Shown: positions 37,458 to 47,746 of the stretch, piece after piece | Layout: each line of letters opens with the position of its first letter | How positions within the stretch are numbered: position 1 is the first letter of the stretch | DNA from: Bdellovibrionales bacterium | GTDB lineage: Bacteria; Bdellovibrionota; UBA1018; CAIMNF01 | Length of the DNA stretch: 64,000 nucleotides | NCBI GenBank assembly: GCA_947502835.1 | Contig: CANNBJ010000002.1 | Span: 186,001-250,000, forward strand | Direction: 5' to 3' | Position numbers and translations under genes: made by a program | The notes under the pieces: model-generated | What the model was told of the DNA's origin: nothing | Databases searched by the model: none | Seen by the model: the letters and a program-made list of their open reading frames with translations, nothing else

Positions 37458-38462
37458 ATGAATCCATCGCAAACAAAGTCAGTCCTCGGAAAGGGTTTAG
37501 CTTCACTTTTGCCACCAATTCCATCCGCTCCAAGTGTAACCGAGGTGGCGCAGCCCCAGGTTGAGGCGCAAGGGACGCCCGTGGTTCCGCCGAGCGGAGC
37601 TGTTCTGGCGCGCCCCATGGTTGATCCTTCGGAAAGGCCCGGTATGAATCGGGACCGCCATCCCGGCATTGCGGTGCTGGATATCTCCGAAATCAAGGCC
37701 AACGAATTTCAGCCACGCAGGGATTTCGATGAACAGGCGTTGGAGGAGTTGGCGCAGTCCATTCGTGAAAACGGTCTCATTCAGCCGCTGGTGGTCAGAA
37801 AGTCTTCCGATGGATATGAGTTGATTGCCGGTGAGCGCAGACTGCGTGCGAGCAAAATCGCTGGTCTGAAAATGGTTCCCGTTGTGATTCGGAAGAGCAC
37901 CGATCGCGAGGCGCTGGAGCTTGCAATTGTTGAGAACATTCAGCGAGAAGACCTGAATTGCGTGGACGAGGCACTCGCCTACTTTCAGCTCATGCAAGAA
38001 TTCCAGCTCTCACAAGAGGACCTTGCCAAGAGAATGGGAAAGGACCGGGCCACCATCGCGAACGCACTCCGGGTCTTGAAGCTTTCGGACTTTATCCTTG
38101 TGGAACTGAAAAAAGGACACCTTTCCAGAGGGCATGCGAAGGCATTGCTCTCCGTCGAAGACGTGGCGCAGAGAGAAACCTTTGCCAAGGAAATTCTCGA
38201 AAAAAGCCTTAGCGTGCGACAGGCCGAAAAAACAGCCCAGGAATTGAAAGTGGCTCAGCCGAAGGCCGGTACCGCGGCAGGGCTGGCGAAGCCGGTTTTG
38301 GGATCGGACGCAGAGATGCTCAAGCACATTCAGGACCTGACTCGAAGGTACATGGCCAAAGTGGAAATCAAGGGCACCCAACGCTCAGGCCAGATTCAAA
38401 TCAAGTATTCTTCCAAAGAGGATCTCCACAGGGTCCTCGGGATTTTGTTGGGAGATGCCTGA
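37458..38462 (+). CDS. parB: Chromosome partitioning protein ParB (Spo0J)
   Basis: A 334-residue CTP-dependent parS-binding clamp. An N-terminal Pro/Val-rich segment (about 1-65) contains the ParA-stimulating KGLASLLP-type start. The ParB/Srx domain follows with QPRRDFDEQALEELAQSI, LIQPLVVR and GERRLRASK near 125, where CTP binds, then ENIQREDLN. A helix-turn-helix (LAKRMGKDRATIANALRVLKL) and a C-terminal dimerisation region complete the protein. A matching parS lies 1.2 kb upstream. The bactofilin gene overlaps its stop by one base. Confidence 0.97.
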   Translation: MNPSQTKSVLGKGLASLLPPIPSAPSVTEVAQPQVEAQGTPVVPPSGAVLARPMVDPSERPGMNRDRHPGIAVLDISEIKANEFQPRRDFDEQALEELAQSIRENGLIQPLVVRKSSDGYELIAGERRLRASKIAGLKMVPVVIRKSTDREALELAIVENIQREDLNCVDEALAYFQLMQEFQLSQEDLAKRMGKDRATIANALRVLKLSDFILVELKKGHLSRGHAKALLSVEDVAQRETFAKEILEKSLSVRQAEKTAQELKVAQPKAGTAAGLAKPVLGSDAEMLKHIQDLTRRYMAKVEIKGTQRSGQIQIKYSSKEDLHRVLGILLGDA

Positions 38463-38821
38463 TGAATTATGACCTCAAGGATTTTCCATCCCCAGAGGTG
38501 GTCTCCACCCAGGTTACCGGGGTTTTGGAGTCCTCGGTCGAGTTTAAAGGGAACCTCGTTTACAGCGGTTGTTTCCATGTAAATGGTGTAGTCAACGGGG
38601 TGATTACCACGCCAGATATGTTGGTGATTGGTGAAACAGGTCGTGTAACCGGTGAGATTCGGGCCGGAGTAGTAATCGTTTATGGCCGCGTAGAAGCTAC
38701 GATTGAGGCAAAATACAGGGTAGAAATTCGAAAACCAGCTGTTTTCAAGGGAGAGATGAGCACTCCGAGTCTAAGAGTCGAAGATGGCGTGATCTTCGAG
38801 GGAACCAATAAAATGACATGA
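38462..38821 (+). CDS. Bactofilin
   Basis: A 119-residue polymer-forming cytoskeletal protein with a right-handed beta-helix core. The core (about 20-105) has the regular short-strand pattern VEFKGNLVYSGCFHVNGVVNG, then LVIGETGRVTGEIRAGVVIVYGRVEATI, ending in VEIRKPAVFKGEMSTPSLRVEDGVIFEG. Its ATG overlaps the parB stop (TGATG), so it is almost certainly co-translated with ParAB. In Myxococcus xanthus bactofilins scaffold the ParAB-parS machinery near the poles; a similar role here is inferred from the operon. Confidence 0.93.
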   Translation: MNYDLKDFPSPEVVSTQVTGVLESSVEFKGNLVYSGCFHVNGVVNGVITTPDMLVIGETGRVTGEIRAGVVIVYGRVEATIEAKYRVEIRKPAVFKGEMSTPSLRVEDGVIFEGTNKMT

Positions 38822-38914
38822 CAAGCTTGACCGTCTTTGATTCTGCGTGGTAGCCAAAGGGAAATATTTTATCTGCCTTTTCCATATTTAGCGCAGCAAT
38901 AAGGGCGAGTGAGC

Positions 38915-39355
38915 ATGAACGAGATTCTCGAGCAACTTGAGATAAACAATACATTTTTCTATCAATTTGTCCTCTTTGGGGTCTTTTTCCTTTTGCTTTC
39001 CGAACTCTACATGAAGCCAATCCAGCGTCTGATTGAAAAGCGCAATCACAAACTCAAGGATGACATGGCTTCCTCCGCTGAGCTCCTCAAGAGCGTGGAG
39101 TCGAAGTTTGCTGAATACCAAAAGGCAATTTCGCAAGCGCGTTTGGATGCCATCAAGACACACGAAGCCGCACTCAACGAAGTAAGAATGGAAGAAGACG
39201 CCCGCATCGCCAAGGTGAAAGATGAGCTGAAGAAGGACTATCTAAAGCTGCTCCAGGAACTCCAGGACGAGAGGCTCAAGGCTGAATCTGAACTGAAGCT
39301 CCAGCTTGGACCGATTTCTGAAACGCTCGCACAAAAGGTTTTGTCGGGGGTATGA
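38915..39355 (+). CDS. atpF': ATP synthase F0 subunit b'
   Basis: The first of two peripheral-stalk subunits. It has 146 residues, with one N-terminal membrane helix (about 14-34, FFYQFVLFGVFFLLLSELYM) and a long charged coiled coil (about 40-140). KPIQRLIEKRNHKLKDD follows the helix, as in b-type subunits. The ATG at 38915 is preferred over an in-frame GTG at 38909, because AAGGG lies about nine bases upstream. It begins the stalk/F1 operon and overlaps atpF by four bases. Confidence 0.9.
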   Translation: MNEILEQLEINNTFFYQFVLFGVFFLLLSELYMKPIQRLIEKRNHKLKDDMASSAELLKSVESKFAEYQKAISQARLDAIKTHEAALNEVRMEEDARIAKVKDELKKDYLKLLQELQDERLKAESELKLQLGPISETLAQKVLSGV

Positions 39356-39840
39356 CAATGGAAAAGCTTTTATGGCCTGCACTGAATCTCTTGGGTCTTC
39401 TTGGATTCCTGGTTTACAAGACCAAAGGTCCGTTTTTCACCTTCCTAACAGGTCGAAGGATTGAAATTTTCAATGGGTTGAATAAATCAAAGGCACAGCT
39501 TGAAGATGCGGAGAAAAAAAGGTCCGAAGCTGAATTGAGGATTTCTCGCTTGGGTGTTGAAACGGCGGAAATCGCCAGTGAATGGAAACAAAAAAGCCTG
39601 GTGCAAGCAGACGCAGTTCGCCAGTCCTCGGTTCGGGTCATCGCCCAGATGAAGTCTGAAGCTGAACAAAACAAATCGGCGCTCCTTGATGCGACCAGAG
39701 CCTCAATTCGAGCATCGTTTCGCAAGGCGGTTCTGAATTCGGCAGAGCAGAAAATCATTCAAGCCTTGAATCCGGAACTGCACGCGAAGGCCAATCAGCG
39801 TGTTCTTGCCGAGATCATGAAAGGGGAGTCCCTCGCATGA
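39352..39840 (+). CDS. atpF: ATP synthase F0 subunit b
   Basis: The second peripheral-stalk subunit, 162 residues. A short N-terminal membrane segment (about 5-22) is followed by a basic turn and a long heptad-rich helix with many Lys, Glu and Ala (KSKAQLEDAEKKRSEAELRI, SEAEQNKSALLDATRASIRA). The C-terminus contacts the delta subunit in the family. It overlaps atpF' and atpH by four bases each. Having both b' and b suggests a heterodimeric stalk. Confidence 0.9.
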   Translation: MTMEKLLWPALNLLGLLGFLVYKTKGPFFTFLTGRRIEIFNGLNKSKAQLEDAEKKRSEAELRISRLGVETAEIASEWKQKSLVQADAVRQSSVRVIAQMKSEAEQNKSALLDATRASIRASFRKAVLNSAEQKIIQALNPELHAKANQRVLAEIMKGESLA

Positions 39841-40367
39841 AGGTTTCCCGGTTGTATGCACAAGTTCTTGTGGACGTTTGTCTCTCTGAAAAGCCAGAAA
39901 TCAATTTGGGTTCAATCACGGCTGAGCTGCACGAGTTTTCACAAGCGCTGGTGTCAAATGCCCTTGCTTTGAAGACATTTGAAAGCCCAATGCTGTCCGA
40001 GGACGAGAAGACCAAGGCAATGGACTCTCTTTGCAAAAAGGCCGGCTCTTCGGTTCTTTCCACCCGCTTCCTGGCCTTGTTGATGAAAAAGGGGCGGCTT
40101 GATCTTCTGCCCTCCATCCTTGCAGAAGTGGAGCGCATTCAGGTGGAACGCCGTGGAGGGTTGATCGGAGAATTGGTAAGCGCCATTCCTCTTGATGCAG
40201 CAGCGCTGTCGGGAATCGCGGAAGTTCTTTCCAAGAGATTTCAAAAGCCAATCCAGTTGAACACGAAGGTTGATCCGGCGGTCATTGCGGGAATCAAAGT
40301 AACCATCAATGGCGTGACATACGACGGAACCATCAAATCGAAGCTCGCCAAGTTTGCGAGCATGTAA
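39837..40367 (+). CDS. atpH: ATP synthase F1 subunit delta
   Basis: A 176-residue subunit linking the top of F1 to the b/b' stalk. The N-terminal helical bundle begins SRLYAQVLVDVCLSE. The C-terminal part has the conserved strand-turn VDPAVIAGIKVTINGVTYDGTIKSKL close to the end. Length is typical. It lies in the standard F-H-A order, 24 bases before atpA. Confidence 0.93.
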   Translation: MKVSRLYAQVLVDVCLSEKPEINLGSITAELHEFSQALVSNALALKTFESPMLSEDEKTKAMDSLCKKAGSSVLSTRFLALLMKKGRLDLLPSILAEVERIQVERRGGLIGELVSAIPLDAAALSGIAEVLSKRFQKPIQLNTKVDPAVIAGIKVTINGVTYDGTIKSKLAKFASM

Positions 40368-40391
40368 AGAAAGATTCGTAAGGAGAGAAAT

Positions 40392-41896
40392 ATGAGTTTG
40401 AAAGCCAGTGAAATTGCGGATGTGTTGAAAAGCCAGTTGTCCAATCTCGACGGAAAGCTGGACGTATCAGAAACCGGCTCGGTTCTTGCCGTCGGTGACG
40501 GGGTGGCAAAAATCTATGGCTTGGAAAAAGCCATGGCCGGCGAGCTGGTTGACTTCGGAAATGGCGTTTCCGGAATGATCCTGAACCTGGAGGAGATGTC
40601 GGTGGGTGCGGCAATCCTTGGAGATGAGACCCTCATCAAGGAAGGCGGGAGCGTAAAGAGAACTGGCAAGATTGTTCAGGTGCCGGTTGGAAAAGAGTTG
40701 CTTGGACGAGTTGTAAATGCCCTCGGTCAGCCCATCGATGGACTTGGTGAAATCAAGGCGAGCAAGTACGGCCGTGTGGAGGTCAAGGCTCCGGGGATCA
40801 TTGAGCGGAAATCGGTGCATGAGCCACTTCAAACTGGAATCAAGGCCATTGATGCCATGATTCCGATTGGTCGTGGGCAGCGAGAGCTGATCATTGGGGA
40901 TCGCCAGACCGGGAAAACAGCGATTGCTATTGATACGATCATCAATCAAAAAGGCAAAAACGTATTTTGTATCTATGTTGCCATCGGGCAGAAACAATCG
41001 ACAGTCGCTCAGGTTGTAGACCGGCTCAAAAAGTCGGGCGCCATGGACTATTCGATTGTTGTGGCGGCAAACGCATCAGAGCAGGCCCCCCTTCAATTTC
41101 TGGCGCCCTATACAGGCGTGACCATGGGAGAGTTTTTCCGCGACAACGGCATGCACGCGTTGATCGTTTATGACGATCTTACCAAGCAAGCGCAGGCCTA
41201 TCGCCAGCTCTCTCTTCTTTTGCGTCGTCCCCCGGGGCGCGAAGCATATCCGGGAGATGTTTTCTATTTGCATTCACGTCTTCTTGAGAGGGCAGCGAAA
41301 CTCAGCGACAAGCTGGGTGCGGGTAGCTTGACCGCGCTCCCCATTGTGGAAACACAGGCCGGGGATGTGTCGGGCTATATTCCCACCAACGTGATTTCCA
41401 TCACCGATGGCCAGATTTTTCTCGAGAGCGATCTTTTTTACAGCGGTGTCCGACCTGCGGTGAACGTTGGTCTTTCTGTTTCGAGGGTTGGTGGCTCGGC
41501 CCAAATCAAAGCCATGAAACAAGTCGCCGGAACACTTCGGATTGACCTGGCGCAGTTTCGCGAGAAGGCGGCATTCGCCCAGTTTGGATCTGATCTGGAT
41601 CCTGCAACCCAAAGGCAGCTTGCCAGGGGACAGCGTTTGGTTGAGGTCCTGAAACAGCCCCAATATCAGCCGAAGCCGGTGGAAGAGCAAATCCTTGTGA
41701 TTTTTGCAGGGGTGAACGGTTTCTTGGACAAGCTGCCCACGGCCAAGTTGGGGGCGTATGAGTCTCAGCTTCTGGATTACTTGAGCAAGAATCACCCCGC
41801 GATTTCCAAAACGATCACTGAGAAGAAAGCCATTGATGATGAAACCAAAGGCAAGCTGCTCGAGGCCTTGAAAGCATTTGAAAAGGTATTCACCTA

Positions 41897-41897
<1 letters not shown>
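40392..41897 (+). CDS. atpA: ATP synthase F1 subunit alpha
   Basis: A 501-residue regulatory nucleotide-binding subunit of the F1 hexamer. The P-loop [11 protein letters not shown] is near 169. [22 protein letters not shown] and the arginine-finger strand [10 protein letters not shown] near 361 are canonical. The ATG has AAGGAGAG just upstream. Its stop overlaps the atpG start by one base (TAATG). Confidence 0.98.
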
Positions 41898-44208
<2,311 letters not shown>

Positions 44209-44229
44209 TTCAGGAGAAATGGATTTCCC

Positions 44230-44640
44230 ATGAATAGCTTCAGTTTAAGCGTTTACGCGCCCGAGCGAAAGCTCACCCAGGATGAACAAGTCCAATCCTT
44301 TGTGGTCACCTCCACTCAGGGTGAACTCGAAATTTTGCCCGGGCATGCCAATATGATTTCGGCACTCGATACGGGTCGTTTTGTGTACACCCCGGTCGGA
44401 AAGGCTCCAGTTCACGGAGTGATTTCGAGTGGCTTTGTGAATGTCGAGAATGGGGCCGTAAAGGTGATCGCTGAAACACTCGAGCTTGCACAGGAAATTG
44501 ACGTTTCTCGGGCGAGGGTCGCTCAGGTAAAAGCAGAAAAGATGCTTGAGGATGCAGCGTTGGATCCATCTTCTTTCCGCAAGTATCAGTTGAAGCTCCA
44601 AAGGGCATTGATTCGGCAGAGTCTTGGCGGTAAGAGCTGA
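44230..44640 (+). CDS. atpC: ATP synthase F1 subunit epsilon
   Basis: A 136-residue central-stalk subunit that couples the gamma shaft to the c ring and can inhibit hydrolysis. The N-terminal beta sandwich has FSLSVYAPERKL, TSTQGELEILPGHANMIS and SSGFVNVENGAVKVIAETLE. The C-terminal helical hairpin covers about 90-136. It is last in the F1 operon; no obvious terminator was found in the following 74 bases. Confidence 0.96.
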   Translation: MNSFSLSVYAPERKLTQDEQVQSFVVTSTQGELEILPGHANMISALDTGRFVYTPVGKAPVHGVISSGFVNVENGAVKVIAETLELAQEIDVSRARVAQVKAEKMLEDAALDPSSFRKYQLKLQRALIRQSLGGKS

Positions 44641-44714
44641 GTAGTCAGACCTAAGCGTTTATTTTCGTTGTTCTTTCCTGAAGCCTCCGAGATAATCAGA
44701 GTCATTGATAGCTC

Positions 44715-46703
44715 GTGGCAACGATTGCCGGAAAAACAGGAATGAACGGAATCATTTCGCACTTTGACAAAAGCAGGGTCAAGATCAGCATACGCGTGTT
44801 GAATGCAGCAGCCATAGGCTTCAGCCTTTTTGGTGGTTTCCTTGCTGGAATGAACCTTGATTTAACGAATCACACCTTTTTCACATCACTTCATGATCAG
44901 CGGATCAGGTTTGAAAGCATCCAGTGGATCAAGAATGCGCCTACAGTCCGCATCTCCCGTCTCGGAGAATCCCTACAAGAGTCCACTGTGCAAGTACCCG
45001 CTCCGGACCTTATGAAGATCACTCGATCTCCCGCGCGGTTCGCAGCCGAGAAAGACGGGGTGGTACGCCCCTCCTTCAACCTTCGTCGTCTCAAGAGAGT
45101 AATTGAATCAATCGAGACACATGAACGTGACGACTTCACCGACTTCCAGATTGCCGCGAACTTGCATCGGGGAGCATTCAAGACCCTCGAAGAACGAAGG
45201 ACTGAATCGAAAGAAGAGTGGGTGTGGGGAAATGACCTGAGTGTTCAGGTGCCCGTTCCGCGTCCAAAAGCCCATTCCGAGTGGACCGAGGTGAGTGCAG
45301 GCTCCGAAAAGAAGCCCGAATCGAAGATTGAACCAAAAACCGAATCCAGAATGGAGCAAATCACTCTCGCTTCATCGCTCAGCGAACAGGAGAAGTCGGA
45401 CCTTACGGGGCTTCTCCTTCAGGAGCAGCTCAAAGATAGAGGTGGGAATAGCGCCCCGACACCCCCTGTTCCGAGTAAAACACGCCCTCTGATCCTTGCG
45501 CAAAATCAAGGAAGGCCGGACAGAGTTCAAAAAGCATTTTCAGAAAACACATCCTTCAAAACAGCTGCCGCCTCAAGCGATCCAGGACCGTGTGGACTCG
45601 GAATTCAACATGTTTTCAGCTTTCCAGTAAATGATTCTTCTTCTGGCCCGGAGAGTCTGACCTGTCCTGAAAAACTTACCTGGATCTCAAAGTCATGGGC
45701 GCAAGAAGGTTGGATCAGAGTCGAAGGACCCAGGCACACGCCGACGATTACACGGCAACCCGCGCCCAATCACGTTGAAACGCTCTTATTTGATGAGCAA
45801 CAGCTCGGAGCGATATTTGTCAAGACAGGGACAAGAATCACCAAAGGAATGGGCAATGTGATCGGTCTGCTTCCCGCAGGATACAAGGTTGAATTCACCG
45901 GCCGGTCCGAGGAAACGGTATATTTTGAATCCAATGGGAAACAGTTTTTCGCGATCCTCAATGTCGAACCGGGCGCAGGCGTGCTTGAGCTGGTTTCAGA
46001 AAAAAGTCAGGATTTGAATACCACTATTTTTGTGCCTGTGCTCGACGATACCATCACCTTCCTTGCGTTGTCCGAGCCGGAGATTCGAGACATTCCCGTG
46101 CGGGTCTCCAAGAACGGAACCAGCAATGATCCGGAAGTTGTTGGACTCACGGTGGGCCTCTCCACGCAAAGCTCCATTCAAGCGATCACCAAGAGCGACG
46201 GCACAGCAATGTTACGCAATGTGCACATGATCAAGGGCTATCCAGTTCACGTGGACATTGGCTCAAGGCAAGGGCAGGAGCCAGGCTATCTCTACCGTTA
46301 TGAGTTGGGAAATCCCGATTCAAACGGCGTATATCATCTCAATCAGGTGGCTGAGAAATCGCTGGACCGGTGGCTGGGGCAGGTCAAGCAAGGGTTGAGC
46401 GACCAAGGTGCTCTTGTGGTGGGAGCTTATCATAGATCCAGGATTGATGGATTCAAGGACGAATACCGCGTTGAAACCAAACCTCTTACGGCAAAGTTCG
46501 GTCTGGAGCCCCTTACCTATACTATTCTTTGGAATGGCGAAATCTCTCTTGAGGAGCCGCTCGAGGGGGATCTGCCCCGCTTCATGTCAGTCCAGGTTTC
46601 GGAGGGCTTGAGTCAAGTGGGCCTGAAAGGTCCGAAGGGCGAAATGATCCGAAGTGATCTGATCCCTGTTTCGCCCAGGGTAATCCATGTGTTATCTCCC
46701 TAA
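44715..46703 (+). CDS. Unknown secreted or membrane-anchored protein (about 660 residues)
   Basis: I do not recognise this protein. It has one N-terminal hydrophobic segment (about 27-47), so most of it should be periplasmic or exposed. A charged region (about 110-215) and a Lys/Glu/Pro linker (SEKKPESKIEPKTESR; SAPTPPVPSKTRP) follow. Two cysteines near 297 and 320 could form a disulfide. The C-terminal half looks beta-rich, with a segment near 490-515 (TKSDGTAMLRNV) resembling carboxypeptidase-regulatory-like modules. The frame opens at GTG 44715; ATG 44742 may be the true start. It is flanked by atpC and xseB. Confidence 0.8.
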   Translation: MATIAGKTGMNGIISHFDKSRVKISIRVLNAAAIGFSLFGGFLAGMNLDLTNHTFFTSLHDQRIRFESIQWIKNAPTVRISRLGESLQESTVQVPAPDLMKITRSPARFAAEKDGVVRPSFNLRRLKRVIESIETHERDDFTDFQIAANLHRGAFKTLEERRTESKEEWVWGNDLSVQVPVPRPKAHSEWTEVSAGSEKKPESKIEPKTESRMEQITLASSLSEQEKSDLTGLLLQEQLKDRGGNSAPTPPVPSKTRPLILAQNQGRPDRVQKAFSENTSFKTAAASSDPGPCGLGIQHVFSFPVNDSSSGPESLTCPEKLTWISKSWAQEGWIRVEGPRHTPTITRQPAPNHVETLLFDEQQLGAIFVKTGTRITKGMGNVIGLLPAGYKVEFTGRSEETVYFESNGKQFFAILNVEPGAGVLELVSEKSQDLNTTIFVPVLDDTITFLALSEPEIRDIPVRVSKNGTSNDPEVVGLTVGLSTQSSIQAITKSDGTAMLRNVHMIKGYPVHVDIGSRQGQEPGYLYRYELGNPDSNGVYHLNQVAEKSLDRWLGQVKQGLSDQGALVVGAYHRSRIDGFKDEYRVETKPLTAKFGLEPLTYTILWNGEISLEEPLEGDLPRFMSVQVSEGLSQVGLKGPKGEMIRSDLIPVSPRVIHVLSP

Positions 46704-46705
46704 TC

Positions 46706-46939
46706 ATGATTTCATCCCAGAAGTTCGAAGAGTCAATTCAGAAACTTGAAAGCCTCGTGAAGAGTCTCGAGTCCGGGAGCATGCCGCTTGAGGAATCGCT
46801 CGCGGCCTTTCAAGAGGGTGTGGGACTTGTAAAAAACTGCCAAGCCCTTCTGTCGCAGGCTGAACAAAAAGTCGATCTGTTGATCAAGGCCAATGCCGAG
46901 GGTGTTGAAACCAGGCCTTTCTCCGGCTCAGAGCCGTGA
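46706..46939 (+). CDS. xseB: Exodeoxyribonuclease VII small subunit
   Basis: A 77-residue helical subunit that multimerises on XseA to form the single-strand-specific exonuclease VII. The family pattern FEESIQKLESLVKSLESGSMPLEESLAAFQEGVGL is visible across 7-42, followed by the second helix with QALLSQAEQKVDLL. It starts two bases after the preceding gene and overlaps tlyA by four bases. The xseA gene is not in the window. Confidence 0.93.
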   Translation: MISSQKFEESIQKLESLVKSLESGSMPLEESLAAFQEGVGLVKNCQALLSQAEQKVDLLIKANAEGVETRPFSGSEP

Positions 46940-47691
46940 AGACGGGAAAACCGAAACAAAGAATCGATAAAGTTCTCGTGGATCGTGGCTTGGCGAGTAC
47001 AAGGGCAAGGGCACAAGCCATGATCATGGCCAAGAATGTCCTTGTTTGCGATGTGCCTGTTGAGAAACCAGGCGAAATGATCCCTGAGGATGCGCCGATC
47101 CGGCTCCGGGAGCCGGAGATGAGGTATGTTTCGAGAGGCGCACTCAAGCTGATCGGGGCGCTCGATCACTTTCAGATCAGTGTTCGGGACAAGATCGCAA
47201 TCGATGTCGGGGCATCCACGGGTGGATTCACAGAGGTATTGCTCGAAAGGGGGGCTTCCTCTGTCCATGCAATTGATGTCGGAACCAATCAGTTGGCCTG
47301 GAGGATTCGCTCGGACCCTAGGGTGGTCAGTGTGGAAAACTACAACGCAAGGAATTTCAATCCGCAAGACTTCAGCGCGAGATTTCAGATCCTTGTCATG
47401 GACGTATCCTTCATCTCGATTCGACTCATTCTTCCGGCGCTCAAGGCCGGACTTGAACCCGGTGCTGACGCAGTTATTCTTTTCAAGCCTCAGTTTGAAC
47501 TCGGTCGGGAATGGATCTCGGACGGCGGAATTGTGAAGGATCAGGATCGTGCCAAAGAGCATCTACAAGAAACGTTGACCTGGACGGAGGCATTGGGTTT
47601 CAAGTCAAATGGCTGGATCGATTCCCCGATCCGCGGAACCGATGGAAACCGCGAATATCTCTTGCACCTCGGCTATCCGAAGGAAAGCTGA
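46936..47691 (+). CDS. tlyA: TlyA family rRNA 2'-O-methyltransferase / S4-domain protein
   Basis: A 251-residue protein with an N-terminal S4 RNA-binding domain (about 8-65, RIDKVLVDRGLASTRARAQAMI), VSRGALKL and a FtsJ-type SAM domain with IDVGASTGGFTEVLLERGA near 90. MDVSFISI and FKPQFE are typical TlyA motifs. TlyA of mycobacteria methylates cytidines in 16S and 23S rRNA; older annotations call it hemolysin A. The GTG start overlaps the xseB stop (GTGA). Confidence 0.93.
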   Translation: MKTGKPKQRIDKVLVDRGLASTRARAQAMIMAKNVLVCDVPVEKPGEMIPEDAPIRLREPEMRYVSRGALKLIGALDHFQISVRDKIAIDVGASTGGFTEVLLERGASSVHAIDVGTNQLAWRIRSDPRVVSVENYNARNFNPQDFSARFQILVMDVSFISIRLILPALKAGLEPGADAVILFKPQFELGREWISDGGIVKDQDRAKEHLQETLTWTEALGFKSNGWIDSPIRGTDGNREYLLHLGYPKES

Positions 47692-47746
47692 ACCGCGCTG
47701 ATTTTTAGGGTGGGATGATGTGAATTTCGGAGTATGATCTGGCCTC

